DNA from: JBFWPF01 sp050250135
GTDB lineage: Bacteria > Chlamydiota > Chlamydiia > Chlamydiales > JAFEGQ01
Assembly: GCA_050250135.1 (NCBI GenBank)
Contig: JBFWPF010000020.1
Coordinates: forward strand, 1-36,719
Direction of reading: 5' to 3'
DNA length: 36,719 nucleotides
Shown: one piece after another, positions 22,779-31,061 of the stretch
How the letters are laid out: each line of letters begins with the position of its first letter
How positions within the stretch are numbered: position 1 is the first letter of the stretch
Notes under the pieces: generated by a model
Told to the model about the DNA's origin: nothing
Database searches by the model: none
The model's input: the letters and a program-made list of their open reading frames with translations, nothing else
Position numbers and translations under genes: made by a program

Positions 22779-23921
22779 CTAACTCTCCACAAGCAACACT
22801 TTTGTGAAGTGTCGGCTAGCGGCGGTAAACTTGGCAAGCTTTGTGAGGATCTCTACCCCTCGCGATAGGTTCTCGTCAGAGGCCGCATAGGAGAGGCGGA
22901 AGTGGGTATCCTTGGAGCTAAAGACCTTCCCTGGGACGAGGATCAGCTCGTGCTCGAGTGCCCGCATCACAAACTCCTCACCCCCCATGCCATGAGGCGC
23001 CTTGATAAAGAGGTAAAAGGCCCCTTGGGGCTTCACAATCTCGTAGTCCCCGGAGAGGTGCTGCAGCATGTAATCCCGTTTTTTCTTGTAGGCGGCCACC
23101 TGCTGGTCCATCGCTACCCCCATCGCCTCAACGGCCCCCCACTGGGCGATCGAAGGGGCGCAGACAAAGGAGTACTGCTGGAGGCGGAGCATTCCCTGGA
23201 TCACCTCCTTGGGACCAGCCGCCCAGCCGACCCGCCATCCGGTCATCGAGTGGCTCTTAGAGAGCCCGCCGACCGTGATCGTCTTGGGGTAGTAGGTCGA
23301 CATGTTGAGGTGGGTCCCTTCGTAGAGGAAGGTCTCATAGATCTCGTCGTAGATCACCCAGAGGTCGTGCTCCTTGGCGACCATGGCGATGAGCTCCATC
23401 TCCTCTTGGCTGATCGCCACACCCGTTGGGTTAGAGGGGGAGGCGAGGACGATCGCTCGGGTTCGGGGGGTGATTTGGGCCTCGATCGCCTCCCGCGTCC
23501 AGCGGAAGTTGGGGTAGGTGTCGACAAGGCGGGGGGTAATGCCGGTGACCTTGGCCAAATCCTTCCACATCACAAAGAAGGGGTCGGGGATAAGCAGCTC
23601 ATCCCCCACATCGCAGGTCGCCATCAGCGCGAGCATAAAAGCCCCTGAGACGGCCGAGGTGATAAAGAGCTCCTCCTGCGGAGCCCCTTTGCGCTTGTAG
23701 TGCTCCGCTACCTGCTCGCGCAGCTGCGGGATCCCTTGGGTCGGGGTGTACCCATTTCGCCCTCCCAGTATCGCCTTGATCGCCCCCTGCTTGACCGGAT
23801 TGGGGGTATCGAAATCGGGCTGCCCAATCGAGAGGTTACACGGGTTCTTCAGCGTAGACGCTAAATCGAAAACTTTACGGATACCCGAAGCATCGATCTG
23901 TTGGATTCTCTTTGAAGGCAT
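22779..23921 (-). CDS. Class I/II pyridoxal-phosphate aminotransferase (aspartate aminotransferase-like)
   Basis: A fold-type I aminotransferase of 380 residues. Visible signatures are SIGQPDFDTP (33-41), the cofactor-binding SPSNPTG near 161-167, YDEIYE (Asp192) and the Schiff-base lysine Lys222 in GGLSKSHSMTGWRVGW, with the phosphate-binding Arg following. The C-terminal substrate-carboxylate Arg is in HFRLSYA. This pattern fits subgroup I-gamma aspartate/aromatic or LL-diaminopimelate-like enzymes; the true amino donor cannot be fixed by eye. It begins the operon with kdsA, lptC-like and lptB, with one base between its stop and the kdsA start. bioD lies 54 bases upstream on the same strand. 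Confidence 0.9.
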   Translation of the reverse strand: MPSKRIQQIDASGIRKVFDLASTLKNPCNLSIGQPDFDTPNPVKQGAIKAILGGRNGYTPTQGIPQLREQVAEHYKRKGAPQEELFITSAVSGAFMLALMATCDVGDELLIPDPFFVMWKDLAKVTGITPRLVDTYPNFRWTREAIEAQITPRTRAIVLASPSNPTGVAISQEEMELIAMVAKEHDLWVIYDEIYETFLYEGTHLNMSTYYPKTITVGGLSKSHSMTGWRVGWAAGPKEVIQGMLRLQQYSFVCAPSIAQWGAVEAMGVAMDQQVAAYKKKRDYMLQHLSGDYEIVKPQGAFYLFIKAPHGMGGEEFVMRALEHELILVPGKVFSSKDTHFRLSYAASDENLSRGVEILTKLAKFTAASRHFTKVLLVES

Positions 23922-23975
23922 ATCAGCACCCTTTTTTTATGACCCCACTATACGAGATCTGGCCAATCTTGGCTA

Positions 23976-24629
23976 TCAAGGAAAGGATTTGTTTGATGTT
24001 GGGTAGGCGAGGCGGCGGAAGGCCTCCTCTAGTCCCCCCCGATTGGTATTGGGAAGGGGGTCGACCTCCCCCAAGATCTCGACATGGCCGTAAAAGCCGA
24101 TCGCCTTCTTGTTCTCAGGATCCCTGGGCCCATTCAGGATCACACCGAGGATTTGCACCCCTTTGTGGCGTAATTCCCTGATGGTTAGCAGAGTGTGATT
24201 CAGTGTCCCCACCCCACTTCGGGCGACTACGATCATCGGGAGCTTGAGATGGGAGAAAAGGTCGACCATCAGGTCGGTCTGGTTGAGGGGATCGAGGACA
24301 CCCCCTGCCCCCTCCAAAATCAGGTGGGAGAGGCCATACTTGTTGGGGAGGAAAAAGTCCTCTAGGGCGATACTCTTCCCCTCGCTCTGGGCGGCAAAAT
24401 GGGGGCTAGCCGATTTGATGAGGAGGTGGCGTTCGGGAAAGAAATGCTTGGAAGGGAGGAGGGTCTTTTGTCGGATCCATTCGGTATCGGTCCAAGGGTC
24501 GAGGCCCGCTTCGATCGGCTTCCAGTAGCCGGCCCCAAGACCCAGGGTCAGAATGGCGGCTACCAGAGTCTTCCCAACCCCTTCGTCGGTCCCGGTAATC
24601 CCGAAATAAGGGGGCAAATTATGGATCAT
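23976..24629 (-). CDS. bioD: Dethiobiotin synthetase
   Basis: Closes the ureido ring of dethiobiotin from diaminopelargonate, CO2 and ATP. The ATG at 24629 has AAGGA upstream. The P-loop is GITGTDEGVGKT at 10-21, then KPIEAG (substrate lysine), LILEGAGGVLDPL (Walker B-like; E. coli has VEGAGG) and RSGVGTLNHTLL, which matches the family R/G-GTINH motif. The 217 residues are near E. coli BioD (225). No bioA, bioB or bioF is close; the adjacent aminotransferase is not BioA-like. A few basic residues and Asn in the C-terminal tail are unremarkable. Confidence 0.92.
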   Translation of the reverse strand: MIHNLPPYFGITGTDEGVGKTLVAAILTLGLGAGYWKPIEAGLDPWTDTEWIRQKTLLPSKHFFPERHLLIKSASPHFAAQSEGKSIALEDFFLPNKYGLSHLILEGAGGVLDPLNQTDLMVDLFSHLKLPMIVVARSGVGTLNHTLLTIRELRHKGVQILGVILNGPRDPENKKAIGFYGHVEILGEVDPLPNTNRGGLEEAFRRLAYPTSNKSFP

Positions 24630-24637
24630 TTGATTCC

Positions 24638-24666
24638 TTGACAACGTCGAAGATCTAGGTTACGAT
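24638..24666 (+). promoter_or_regulatory. Sigma-70/66-type promoter ahead of the brnQ-like gene
   Basis: TTGACA (24638-24643), a 17-base spacer and TACGAT (24661-24666) lie 80 bases ahead of the carrier start. The -35 box is consensus. Confidence 0.65.
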
Positions 24667-24746
24667 ACATGAGCGGATTTTTTGGAACTACCCCCTAGTT
24701 TGATTTTTCTTGGTGAGTAGTTTCAATCTTTAACAAAAATTAAAGG

Positions 24747-25874
24747 ATGAAGAACAAGTTCCTCACCATCTCCATCGGGTTTGCCCTCTTCTCCATGTTC
24801 TTTGGGTCGGGGAACCTCACCTTTCCCCTCCTCGCCGGGTATGAGAGTGGGGGCCACTACGGGTTTGCGGCTCTAGGGATCTTGCTCAGTGGTGTGGTCA
24901 TCCCGTTTATCGGCGTTTTTGCCCTTATCCTGTTTAACGGGGATGGGCGGGCCTTCTTTGGTTTGCTCGGCCCGAAGGCCTACTTTTGGGCTTCGGTCGT
25001 TTGCATCAGCCTGATGGGGCCCTTTGGGGTTTTGGCCCGTTGCATCACCGTCGCGCATGGGAGCCTCTGCCACCTCTTCCCTACCCTCTCCCTCCCTCTA
25101 TTTAGCGCCCTTTTTTGCGCCCTCGTCTTTGCCTGTACCCTCAGGAAGAGCCGCATTATTCCGCTGTTGGGAAGTCTCCTTACCCCCTTTCTCCTCCTCT
25201 CCATTGGGGTGATCGTCCTCTTTGCCCTTAAGGGGGAGTCTCCCCCCACAACGGCGGAGGGCTCTCCCCTTCCCGCCTTTGTCTCGGGTCTAGTGACCGG
25301 CTACCAGACCATGGACCTGGTGGCGGCCCTCTTCTTTTCGAGTTTTGTGATCGGCCTCCTTAAGAGGGGGGAGGGGAGGGCCCACCTCTTTGGCAAGTCG
25401 GCGCTCATCGGAGCGGGTCTACTGGCGGCGGTCTATGTCGCCTTGGTTGCGATCGGCTCCCTCTATGCCCCTGATCTGGTGGGGGTAGCTCCTCAGGAAC
25501 TGTTGGCAACCGTTGCCAATCAGGCCCTTGGGCCGGTCGGCGGTCCCATCGTAGCGGCCGCTATTGTTCTCGCTTGCCTGACAACGGCCATAGTGCTGGC
25601 TGAGCTCTTTGCTCAGATGCTCCGGGTCGACCTCACCAAGGGGCGGCTCCCTCCCAAGGTGGCAATGGGGATTACCCTCCTCATCGGCCTTCTCATCTCA
25701 ACCCTCGAGTTTTCGGGCATTGCCCGTTTCCTCGGCCCGATCCTCGAGGTGGCCTACCCCGCCCTCATCCTCTTCACCCTATCGGCCATCGTCTACCGCC
25801 TCTGGGGAGTTCGCCCCCGCCGCTGGCCTATATTTCTTGCAGTTGGCGCAGCCCTAGTTTGGTACATTTCTTAG
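24747..25874 (+). CDS. brnQ: BrnQ-type branched-chain amino acid carrier (LIVCS family)
   Basis: A cation-coupled inner-membrane carrier for Leu, Ile and Val. The 375 residues have about 11-12 hydrophobic spans. The N-terminal family signature is FALFSMFFGSGNLTFPLLAG (residues 12-31, with GSGNLTFP). Other shared pieces are GPFGVLARCITVAHGS, GLVTGYQTMDLVAALFF and LTTAIVLAELFAQML. It is shorter than E. coli BrnQ (439) but in the range of chlamydial members. The ATG has AAAGG upstream, weak but well spaced. Import of branched-chain amino acids fits an intracellular auxotroph. The specificity is taken from family membership only. Confidence 0.88.
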   Translation: MKNKFLTISIGFALFSMFFGSGNLTFPLLAGYESGGHYGFAALGILLSGVVIPFIGVFALILFNGDGRAFFGLLGPKAYFWASVVCISLMGPFGVLARCITVAHGSLCHLFPTLSLPLFSALFCALVFACTLRKSRIIPLLGSLLTPFLLLSIGVIVLFALKGESPPTTAEGSPLPAFVSGLVTGYQTMDLVAALFFSSFVIGLLKRGEGRAHLFGKSALIGAGLLAAVYVALVAIGSLYAPDLVGVAPQELLATVANQALGPVGGPIVAAAIVLACLTTAIVLAELFAQMLRVDLTKGRLPPKVAMGITLLIGLLISTLEFSGIARFLGPILEVAYPALILFTLSAIVYRLWGVRPRRWPIFLAVGAALVWYIS

Positions 25875-25914
25875 TGATGGACCCGTTTCCCCCAATTTCG
25901 TATTCTCTACCGGT

Positions 25915-26388
25915 ATGAACGGCCCCCTTTTCACACAGGAACACAAAAGTGTCCGGACCGAGTGGCTCGTCAACCGCTGGTTCCGATTTTTGGGGATGCC
26001 CCTAGTCGGCGCCCTGCTAGTAGCTATCCTTCCAGAATGGCCCTTCTCGTTCAAAATTTGCTCAATAGAGGTGACCGACCTGGCCCACTCCTTTACAGGC
26101 ACTCTCGTGAAGAAAGCGTTTGCCGAAGGGATCTCTTTTGCCATCCTCTATTGGTGCGCCTACCGAAGGGCAGGAACCAAACTTCTACTACTCTCTTTGC
26201 TATTTGCCCCCCTAACCTGGCTCGGGCTGCTCATTGTCTATGTTCAAATGATCCTTTACGGGTTGTGGGCAATCCCCCTTTTCCTCCTAGTCGTTGTCCA
26301 TATCCCATACGAGGCTTGGTCGTTTAGCGTCACACTTCGGCTACGGAGGCTGAACATGAGAGCCTCTCTTCAGGAGAGCAAGGCGTAG
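25915..26388 (+). CDS. Unknown membrane protein (157 aa)
   Basis: I do not recognise this protein. It lies 40 bases after the BrnQ-like gene on the same strand. A polar N terminus (EHKSVRTEW) is followed by a hydrophobic span at about 24-41 (FLGMPLVGALLVAILP), a second at about 65-82 (FAEGISFAILYWCAY) and a third and perhaps fourth near 90-130 (LLLLSLLFAPLTWLGLLIVY, then LWAIPLFLLVVV). The C terminus is basic (RLRRLNMR), which would keep it in the cytoplasm. Codon use resembles the neighbours. Confidence 0.7.
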   Translation: MNGPLFTQEHKSVRTEWLVNRWFRFLGMPLVGALLVAILPEWPFSFKICSIEVTDLAHSFTGTLVKKAFAEGISFAILYWCAYRRAGTKLLLLSLLFAPLTWLGLLIVYVQMILYGLWAIPLFLLVVVHIPYEAWSFSVTLRLRRLNMRASLQESKA

Positions 26389-26522
26389 ACTTTTCCTCTC
26401 CCCAGTTTACCACTACCGCAAAAGCTGGTACCCTACTGGGTGAGCGTTTTAGTCCCCTCTTGTTGGCGGCCTACTCCTTTTTCTCGGGCAACAGCTACCG
26501 GGACTAGAACCTTATTTGTTAG

Positions 26523-26596
26523 GGACTGATAGCTCAGTTGGATAGAGCATCCGCCTTCTAAGCGGACGGTCGCAGGTTCGAGTCCTGCTCAGTCCG
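26523..26596 (+). tRNA. tRNA-Arg (anticodon TCT)
   Basis: A 74-base cloverleaf: acceptor GGACTGA/TCAGTCC with discriminator G, D arm with AGCTCAGTTGGATAGAGC, anticodon stem TCCGC/GCGGA with loop CTTCTAA, and T arm GCAGG-TTCGAGT-CCTGC. It reads AGA codons. The CCA end is not encoded. The DHH gene starts 37 bases after it. Confidence 0.95.
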
Positions 26597-26633
26597 TTGG
26601 AAAAAAGGGGCTGCCTAAGCTAGGAATAAGGGG

Positions 26634-29195
26634 ATGTTAAAGGTTGAGACGGCAGCCCCTGAGGGGCTCTTAGGCGATGTTGAGATCACGGCAGACCCTT
26701 TACCAGGCGCCGCCGACGCATTAAAAAATTTAGATTCCAAGCTGAAGCTCGGGGCCGCGAAGCGGACACGGGCAGTTGAGCAGGCCCTTTTGTCTCAGAT
26801 CCAGGCCGCCCCGCGAGAGGCCTTCCTCCTTCCTGCGGTCCTCGATTTTCTCTCCTCCTGTAAGGAGCGGGGGCTCCTCCCTGAGGCTTACACCTTCAAC
26901 CATTTTGAGCTCTTCCTCAACCAACAGGCGGGGCTTAGCGAAGGGGAAAATAGCCTTATTCGGGCAAAGATTGTTGGTAAGCTCCTTCCACGTGAGGAGT
27001 ATCAGGTCTATTTCCCGATCGGCGCTGGGAGGGTCCACCCTGGCTCCCACTATGTAACGGCCCACGCCCCACCCGATATCGACACCGCCGTTGCCTCTTT
27101 CTGGGGGTGGGTCGAGGCTTTCGGCGCTCGGGTGGCCGAGAACCTTCACATCTGGAACCTCCCTGGAGGGATCCCTTCGCCGGCCATTCAGCGGGCCTTT
27201 GCCCCCCTTTTTGGCCCCTCCCTCTTCGCGCTCTTGCCCCGCTCCAGCGCCAGCCTCGATATCTGTGCCATCGACTTGGCCACTCAAAAGGGCCTTGAGC
27301 TGAAGGGAGGGGAGGTGGCGACCCGCGACCTCGACCACCAGCGGACCAAAAAGCTGATCGCCCTTGTCGACAGGGAGGGATTCTATCTCGGCTCCTGGCG
27401 CGCCTCCGATGTGGAGGGGTTCCGCCTCGTCGCCGTCCTTGTCGGCCAGCTCTTCCAGTGGTTTGCCTCGACCGTTGCGATCCAACTGACCAGCCTCTTT
27501 GCTCAGCCTGTGGTCGAGCGGAGCGAGCTTCTCACCTTCTTCCGCTCCCTCTTAGAGATGAAGCTTGCGGTGGCCACTCCGCTTCGCGAGCTGGGAGAGG
27601 GGCAGCGCTCCCTTCTCCAGCGCACCCTGGAGGAGATTTTGGGGATCAAAGGGGGATTGGAGGCAACGCTAGGGGAGTTCGTCGCCCCCCTCCGCCCCAC
27701 CTTTGACGCTGAGGGCCTACTCAAAGACCTCGAGAACTCACCCCTCTTCGATGCCAAGGGTCGCCTTATTGAGGATCGCCCCCTCCTTTTCTCCCGCCTT
27801 AGCCATGTGATCCAGGGGCTCAGCAGTGCACTAGAGGCTCAGCGGGCTCACTTTGACCGTCTCTCGGTAGCCCTCGATGTCAAACACCGCGTCTTTGGCC
27901 AGGCCCTTCAGTATGCCCCCTCCCGCGCCTCCCTAGCTGAGATTCGGGAGGCCATTGGGGACCACCATTTCCTGATTGTAGCTGAGGAGGCAGAAGGGGA
28001 GCGCCTCATCCCCCTCGGTCTGATTGAAGGGAGTGAGCTCCACCACAAGATTCTCGGGACCGTCTCCTTGCGCGATTTTTGCAACCGGGATGAGGTGAAG
28101 ATCCCCGACTACCTTGAGATTATCAGCGTCGTTGACCACCACCGCACTAGCCTAGAGACCCACTCCTTCCCCACTGCGATCCTTGGTGACGCTCAGTCTT
28201 GCAACGTTCTCTTAGCCGAGCAAGCCTTCCTCCAGAATGACCGTTATGCTTCCGGTCTCCAGCCAGGAGAGGGGGGGAGTGGCCCTGCCGCTCTTCGGGC
28301 GCGCCAGCGGGCGATCACTCGAGAGCTCGCTGCCGCATCACGGGGGAACCACTACCTCCATCCCAAGCGGGAATTTGCCGAATACCTTGGCTTCCTCTAC
28401 GCCATCCTCGACGACACCGACCTCCTCGATCGCGTTACCGCCCGTGATGTGACCTGCGTGGCAGAGCTTCTCAATCGGCTGAAATCGCTCTCTTTGGGAC
28501 GGGACGTTGAGGTTATCCACTTTGACGATATTCCTCGCGATCGGGACTTTCCCAAACGGGCCGCTCAGCGTCTCCTCCAAAACCACGAGCTCTACTCCCT
28601 CTACCGGAAGGTCTTTGAGCGGCGGAAAATGGAGGTAGAGCGGGACCTGGCTCGAATGGCGGGCGGCGAAAGCTCAGAGGCCTTTGCCGATACGAAAGAG
28701 CAAAAAGGGTGCGCCCGAGTTGGCCAGACCAAGATTTTTGCCGATAACTACCGGGCTTTCGCTCGCGTTGCCGACAAGCTGCGCGCTGCATGGCTCAAGG
28801 CGGCAAGTCAGGCGCAGCGGGATCAGCCCACCCTTGACCTCCACCTCCAGATGATCAGCACCATGGTCGGCGCCGAGGAGGTCTATCAGGGCGTGAGCGA
28901 TCCCTACACCCACCAGGATGAGCTTTGGGTATGGGTCCCCAACACCGAAGCTGGCAGGAGCCGCTTAGCGAGTTACCTCAGCCTTTTCAAAAAGGCTCCA
29001 GAAATCGCTGGTGGCAAGCTGACCATTGAAATTGTAGGCGAGGAGACTAAGCCTTTTGAGCAGCTCCTCAGCTACCATTTCAAAGGGGGAAAGGTCAAAA
29101 GACGGGCGGGTGAAGGGCCGATCATCATCTTCCGCTACCCTGCTGGAACCATCACCTCCCGCAAGACCAGCATCACCCCCTATCTACCTGGCTGA
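26634..29195 (+). CDS. Large DHH-family phosphoesterase-like protein (853 aa)
   Basis: The protein carries the metal-binding motifs of the DHH superfamily (RecJ, family II pyrophosphatase, exopolyphosphatase-like). These are PDIDTA (Asp148, Asp150) in HPGSHYVTAHAPPDID, the DHH triad Asp501-His502-His503 in ISVVDHHRTS with GDAQSCNVLLAEQ after it, and AILDDTDLLDRVTARD (about 590-604), like the C-terminal part of manganese pyrophosphatases. About 280 residues without recognised motifs lie between the first motif and a Rossmann-like strand HFLIVAEEAEG, unusually long. The C-terminal 130 residues are unknown. The substrate could be a phosphoanhydride or a nucleotide; I cannot choose. It occupies the place of CT656 between kdsA and the KH-domain gene. 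Its end overlaps the KH gene by 12 bp. Confidence 0.75.
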   Translation: MLKVETAAPEGLLGDVEITADPLPGAADALKNLDSKLKLGAAKRTRAVEQALLSQIQAAPREAFLLPAVLDFLSSCKERGLLPEAYTFNHFELFLNQQAGLSEGENSLIRAKIVGKLLPREEYQVYFPIGAGRVHPGSHYVTAHAPPDIDTAVASFWGWVEAFGARVAENLHIWNLPGGIPSPAIQRAFAPLFGPSLFALLPRSSASLDICAIDLATQKGLELKGGEVATRDLDHQRTKKLIALVDREGFYLGSWRASDVEGFRLVAVLVGQLFQWFASTVAIQLTSLFAQPVVERSELLTFFRSLLEMKLAVATPLRELGEGQRSLLQRTLEEILGIKGGLEATLGEFVAPLRPTFDAEGLLKDLENSPLFDAKGRLIEDRPLLFSRLSHVIQGLSSALEAQRAHFDRLSVALDVKHRVFGQALQYAPSRASLAEIREAIGDHHFLIVAEEAEGERLIPLGLIEGSELHHKILGTVSLRDFCNRDEVKIPDYLEIISVVDHHRTSLETHSFPTAILGDAQSCNVLLAEQAFLQNDRYASGLQPGEGGSGPAALRARQRAITRELAAASRGNHYLHPKREFAEYLGFLYAILDDTDLLDRVTARDVTCVAELLNRLKSLSLGRDVEVIHFDDIPRDRDFPKRAAQRLLQNHELYSLYRKVFERRKMEVERDLARMAGGESSEAFADTKEQKGCARVGQTKIFADNYRAFARVADKLRAAWLKAASQAQRDQPTLDLHLQMISTMVGAEEVYQGVSDPYTHQDELWVWVPNTEAGRSRLASYLSLFKKAPEIAGGKLTIEIVGEETKPFEQLLSYHFKGGKVKRRAGEGPIIIFRYPAGTITSRKTSITPYLPG

Positions 29196-29441
29196 TCTCT
29201 CCCCCATCGGGTCCTCAAGAATCTCCAGATTGACCCGGATCCCATTCCGACTTGCTACCGACATCAGGAGTGTGCGGATGGCATTGATTGTCTTGCCCCG
29301 TTTCCCAATGATCTTCCCAATATCGGCCTTATCGACCGAAAGTTCAATGATCAGGGTTTGGGTTCCCCCGATCTCCTTGATAACGACCTTGTCCGGATTG
29401 TCGACCAAGTTTTTGACGATGTACTCGACAAACTCCTTCAT
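29184..29441 (-). CDS. khpA: KH-domain RNA-binding protein (KhpA-like)
   Basis: A small cytoplasmic RNA-binding protein. The ATG at 29441 (MKEFVEYIVKNLVD) is the usual KhpA start, giving 85 residues, and GAGGGG lies upstream; the frame stays open to 29507. The KH signature GKIIGKRGKTINAIR contains the GxxG loop (GKRG). The N-terminal motif VDNPDKVVIKE is typical of the family. In other bacteria KhpA pairs with KhpB/Jag; no jag gene is here. It is the place of CT657. A hairpin precedes the gene in its leader. Confidence 0.9.
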   Translation of the reverse strand: MKEFVEYIVKNLVDNPDKVVIKEIGGTQTLIIELSVDKADIGKIIGKRGKTINAIRTLLMSVASRNGIRVNLEILEDPMGERSAR

Positions 29442-29490
29442 GGCTGTATCCCCTCTGTAGTGAAAATTGCGTGGATACGAGGGATTCGTC

Positions 29491-29521
29491 AGAGGGATAC
29501 CTTCCAAACAGGCATCCCTCT
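29491..29521 (-). promoter_or_regulatory. Hairpin in the leader region of the KH-domain gene
   Basis: AGAGGGAT at one end pairs with ATCCCTCT at the other, with two further G-C pairs after one mismatch and a 9-base loop. It is 49 bases ahead of the khpA-like start and is not followed by a T run in either direction, so it looks like a leader structure or operator rather than a terminator. The rest of the 185-bp gap 29442-29626 shows nothing else. Confidence 0.35.
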
Positions 29522-29626
29522 TATTCGGCTGTCCTACTCGGTAAAGACGTCGACACCCGAAACCCTACCGTAAAAAGTTTATCCGGTGGAGCGATATTTT
29601 GAAAGAAGAAAAAGTCCTTTTTTCGG

Positions 29627-29884
29627 TCAGCCCTGCTTCGCAGCCTCTTCCCGCTTCTTTTCTGACTTCTGGAGGTCCTGGACGATTTTCATCCCAATCC
29701 CTGTGATCAGGGCGGTCATCAGCTTGTTGTAGAACTCGGGGTACTCTTGCTTGAGCTTCCCTAGGTTAGCGGGGATGTTCTGCGGGGGCTGCAGCGACAT
29801 GAAGGTCTTGCCCGGCTGTAGATCGGTCGGTTTTTCTGGCCCACCCGGCGGCTGCGTTGGACCGCCCCCCTCAATCTTCCCCAT
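29627..29884 (-). CDS. Unknown 85-aa protein, Pro-rich head and helical tail
   Basis: Starts 3 bases after the rluD stop with AGGTAAGG just upstream. Residues 1-45 are rich in Gly and Pro (GGGPTQPPGGPEKP), then EYPEFYNKLMTALITGIGMKIVQDLQKS forms an amphipathic helix followed by a basic-acidic coiled tail. The helix resembles the one in the 65-aa protein on the other side of rluD (same size and pattern of MLKTVLLQALASDIIKSIKK), so the two may share ancestry. The family is unknown. Small helical chlamydial proteins of this kind include secretion chaperones and needle-like subunits, but no motif proves it. Confidence 0.65.
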   Translation of the reverse strand: MGKIEGGGPTQPPGGPEKPTDLQPGKTFMSLQPPQNIPANLGKLKQEYPEFYNKLMTALITGIGMKIVQDLQKSEKKREEAAKQG

Positions 29885-29887
29885 GCC

Positions 29888-30823
29888 TTACCTCCGACCC
29901 CACTCTACCCCGTCCATCGGTGCAAACGCAACCCCTAGGCGGGTGGACAACAGGGAAAAGTCGCTAGGCAGGGGGGCCCGAAAGACCCTCCTCTCCCCAC
30001 TCATAGGGTGATCCAGCTCAATTTGATAGGCGTGGAGCATTTGCCGATCGGCGCTCCACTTTTGGTTCATCCCGCTATCCCCATAGACCGGATCGCCCAG
30101 CACCGGACACCCAACAGCCCTCATGTGGACCCGGATCTGGTGGGTCCGCCCCGTCTCTAGCCCCAGCTTCACTAGGGTAATCCCTTGCCCCGACGCCAGC
30201 GGCTCGCAGTGGGTGACCGCCTCCTTGCCCCCCTCCACCACCGCCCATTTCTTCCGATCTCTCGGATGGCGCCCGATCGGCTTCCGAATCGTCTGATTGC
30301 CTGGATTGCCTACACAGAGGGCTAAATAGACCTTTTTCACCCGCCGGCTCGAAAAGGCCTCCACCAGCCGCTGCTGGGCAGCCTCCGTTTTAGCCGCTAC
30401 CAGCACCCCCGACGTCTCCTTGTCGAGGCGGTGGACGATCCCCGGCCGCAAACCGGTCCCGAGCTCACCGCAGTGGTGGAGGAGGCCATGGGCAAAGGTC
30501 CCTGTCCAGTTGCCCGCTCCCGGATGAACCACGAGTCCTGCCGGCTTATTCACCACCAGTAGCGCCTCATCCTCATAGAGAATATCGAGCTCAACAGCTT
30601 CAGCCTTAAGCTCGGGGGGCGCTCGCTCTACAAGCTCCACCGCCACCTGGTCGCCCTCGGCTAAGGGGGTCCGCTTCTTGACCCCGGCCCCATTCACCAA
30701 AACCCGCCCCTCTTCGATCAACTCCTGAAGGGAGGCCCTTGAGCGGTCGGGAAAATGGGCGGCCAGAAACCGATCCAAGCGGAGGCCGGCCTGCGCCTCA
30801 TCCACAACAATAGTCTTGTTCAT
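29888..30823 (-). CDS. rluD: 23S rRNA pseudouridine synthase, RluD-like
   Basis: RluA-family enzyme that isomerises uridines, for RluD in helix 69 of 23S rRNA. An N-terminal S4 RNA-binding domain (about 10-70, with RLDRFLAAHFPDRSR) is followed by VNKPAGLVVHPG (92-102) and the catalytic motif HRLDKETSGVL with Asp134. RTHQIRVHMRAVGCPVLGDPVYGD is the family's C-terminal signature. The 311 residues fit RluD (326), while RluA and RluC differ. The Chlamydia equivalent is CT658. Tiny unknown genes lie immediately on both sides on the same strand, probably in one operon. Confidence 0.93.
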   Translation of the reverse strand: MNKTIVVDEAQAGLRLDRFLAAHFPDRSRASLQELIEEGRVLVNGAGVKKRTPLAEGDQVAVELVERAPPELKAEAVELDILYEDEALLVVNKPAGLVVHPGAGNWTGTFAHGLLHHCGELGTGLRPGIVHRLDKETSGVLVAAKTEAAQQRLVEAFSSRRVKKVYLALCVGNPGNQTIRKPIGRHPRDRKKWAVVEGGKEAVTHCEPLASGQGITLVKLGLETGRTHQIRVHMRAVGCPVLGDPVYGDSGMNQKWSADRQMLHAYQIELDHPMSGERRVFRAPLPSDFSLLSTRLGVAFAPMDGVEWGRR

Positions 30824-30835
30824 GGGGAAATTATA

Positions 30836-31021
30836 TCAGGACTGGGAGTTGTTCTTGAAATCCTGGGACATCTTCTTGATCGACTTAATGATGTCGCTCG
30901 CAAGTGCCTGGAGGAGAACCGTTTTTAACATATGCTGGAAGTCGTACTTCTGCTGAGCTTTCTCAAGCTTCTCAAAATTAGGGGGTTGTATATTTTGATT
31001 ATCGCCCGAAATCTTGGCCAT
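30836..31021 (-). CDS. Unknown 61-aa (or 65-aa) helical protein
   Basis: It lies 12 bases upstream of rluD on the same strand, at the place of CT659. The ATG at 31021 has GGAG 6 bases upstream; an ATG at 31033 with AAGGGGG close by is also possible and would add 4 residues. The N terminus is Asn/Gln-rich (GDNQNIQPPN), and FQHMLKTVLLQALASDIIKS is an amphipathic helix near the end. The pattern of this helix matches the 85-aa protein downstream of rluD. The function is unknown. Confidence 0.65.
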   Translation of the reverse strand: MAKISGDNQNIQPPNFEKLEKAQQKYDFQHMLKTVLLQALASDIIKSIKKMSQDFKNNSQS

Positions 31022-31061
31022 CACTCTCTCCATTTCCCCCTTAGTTTACCTTTTTCCTGCT

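Noticed and set aside
22778..22837. Longer N terminus of KdsA from an ATG at 22837
   Set aside because: It would overlap the aminotransferase by about 60 bases, and KdsA families start near MESFRVG.
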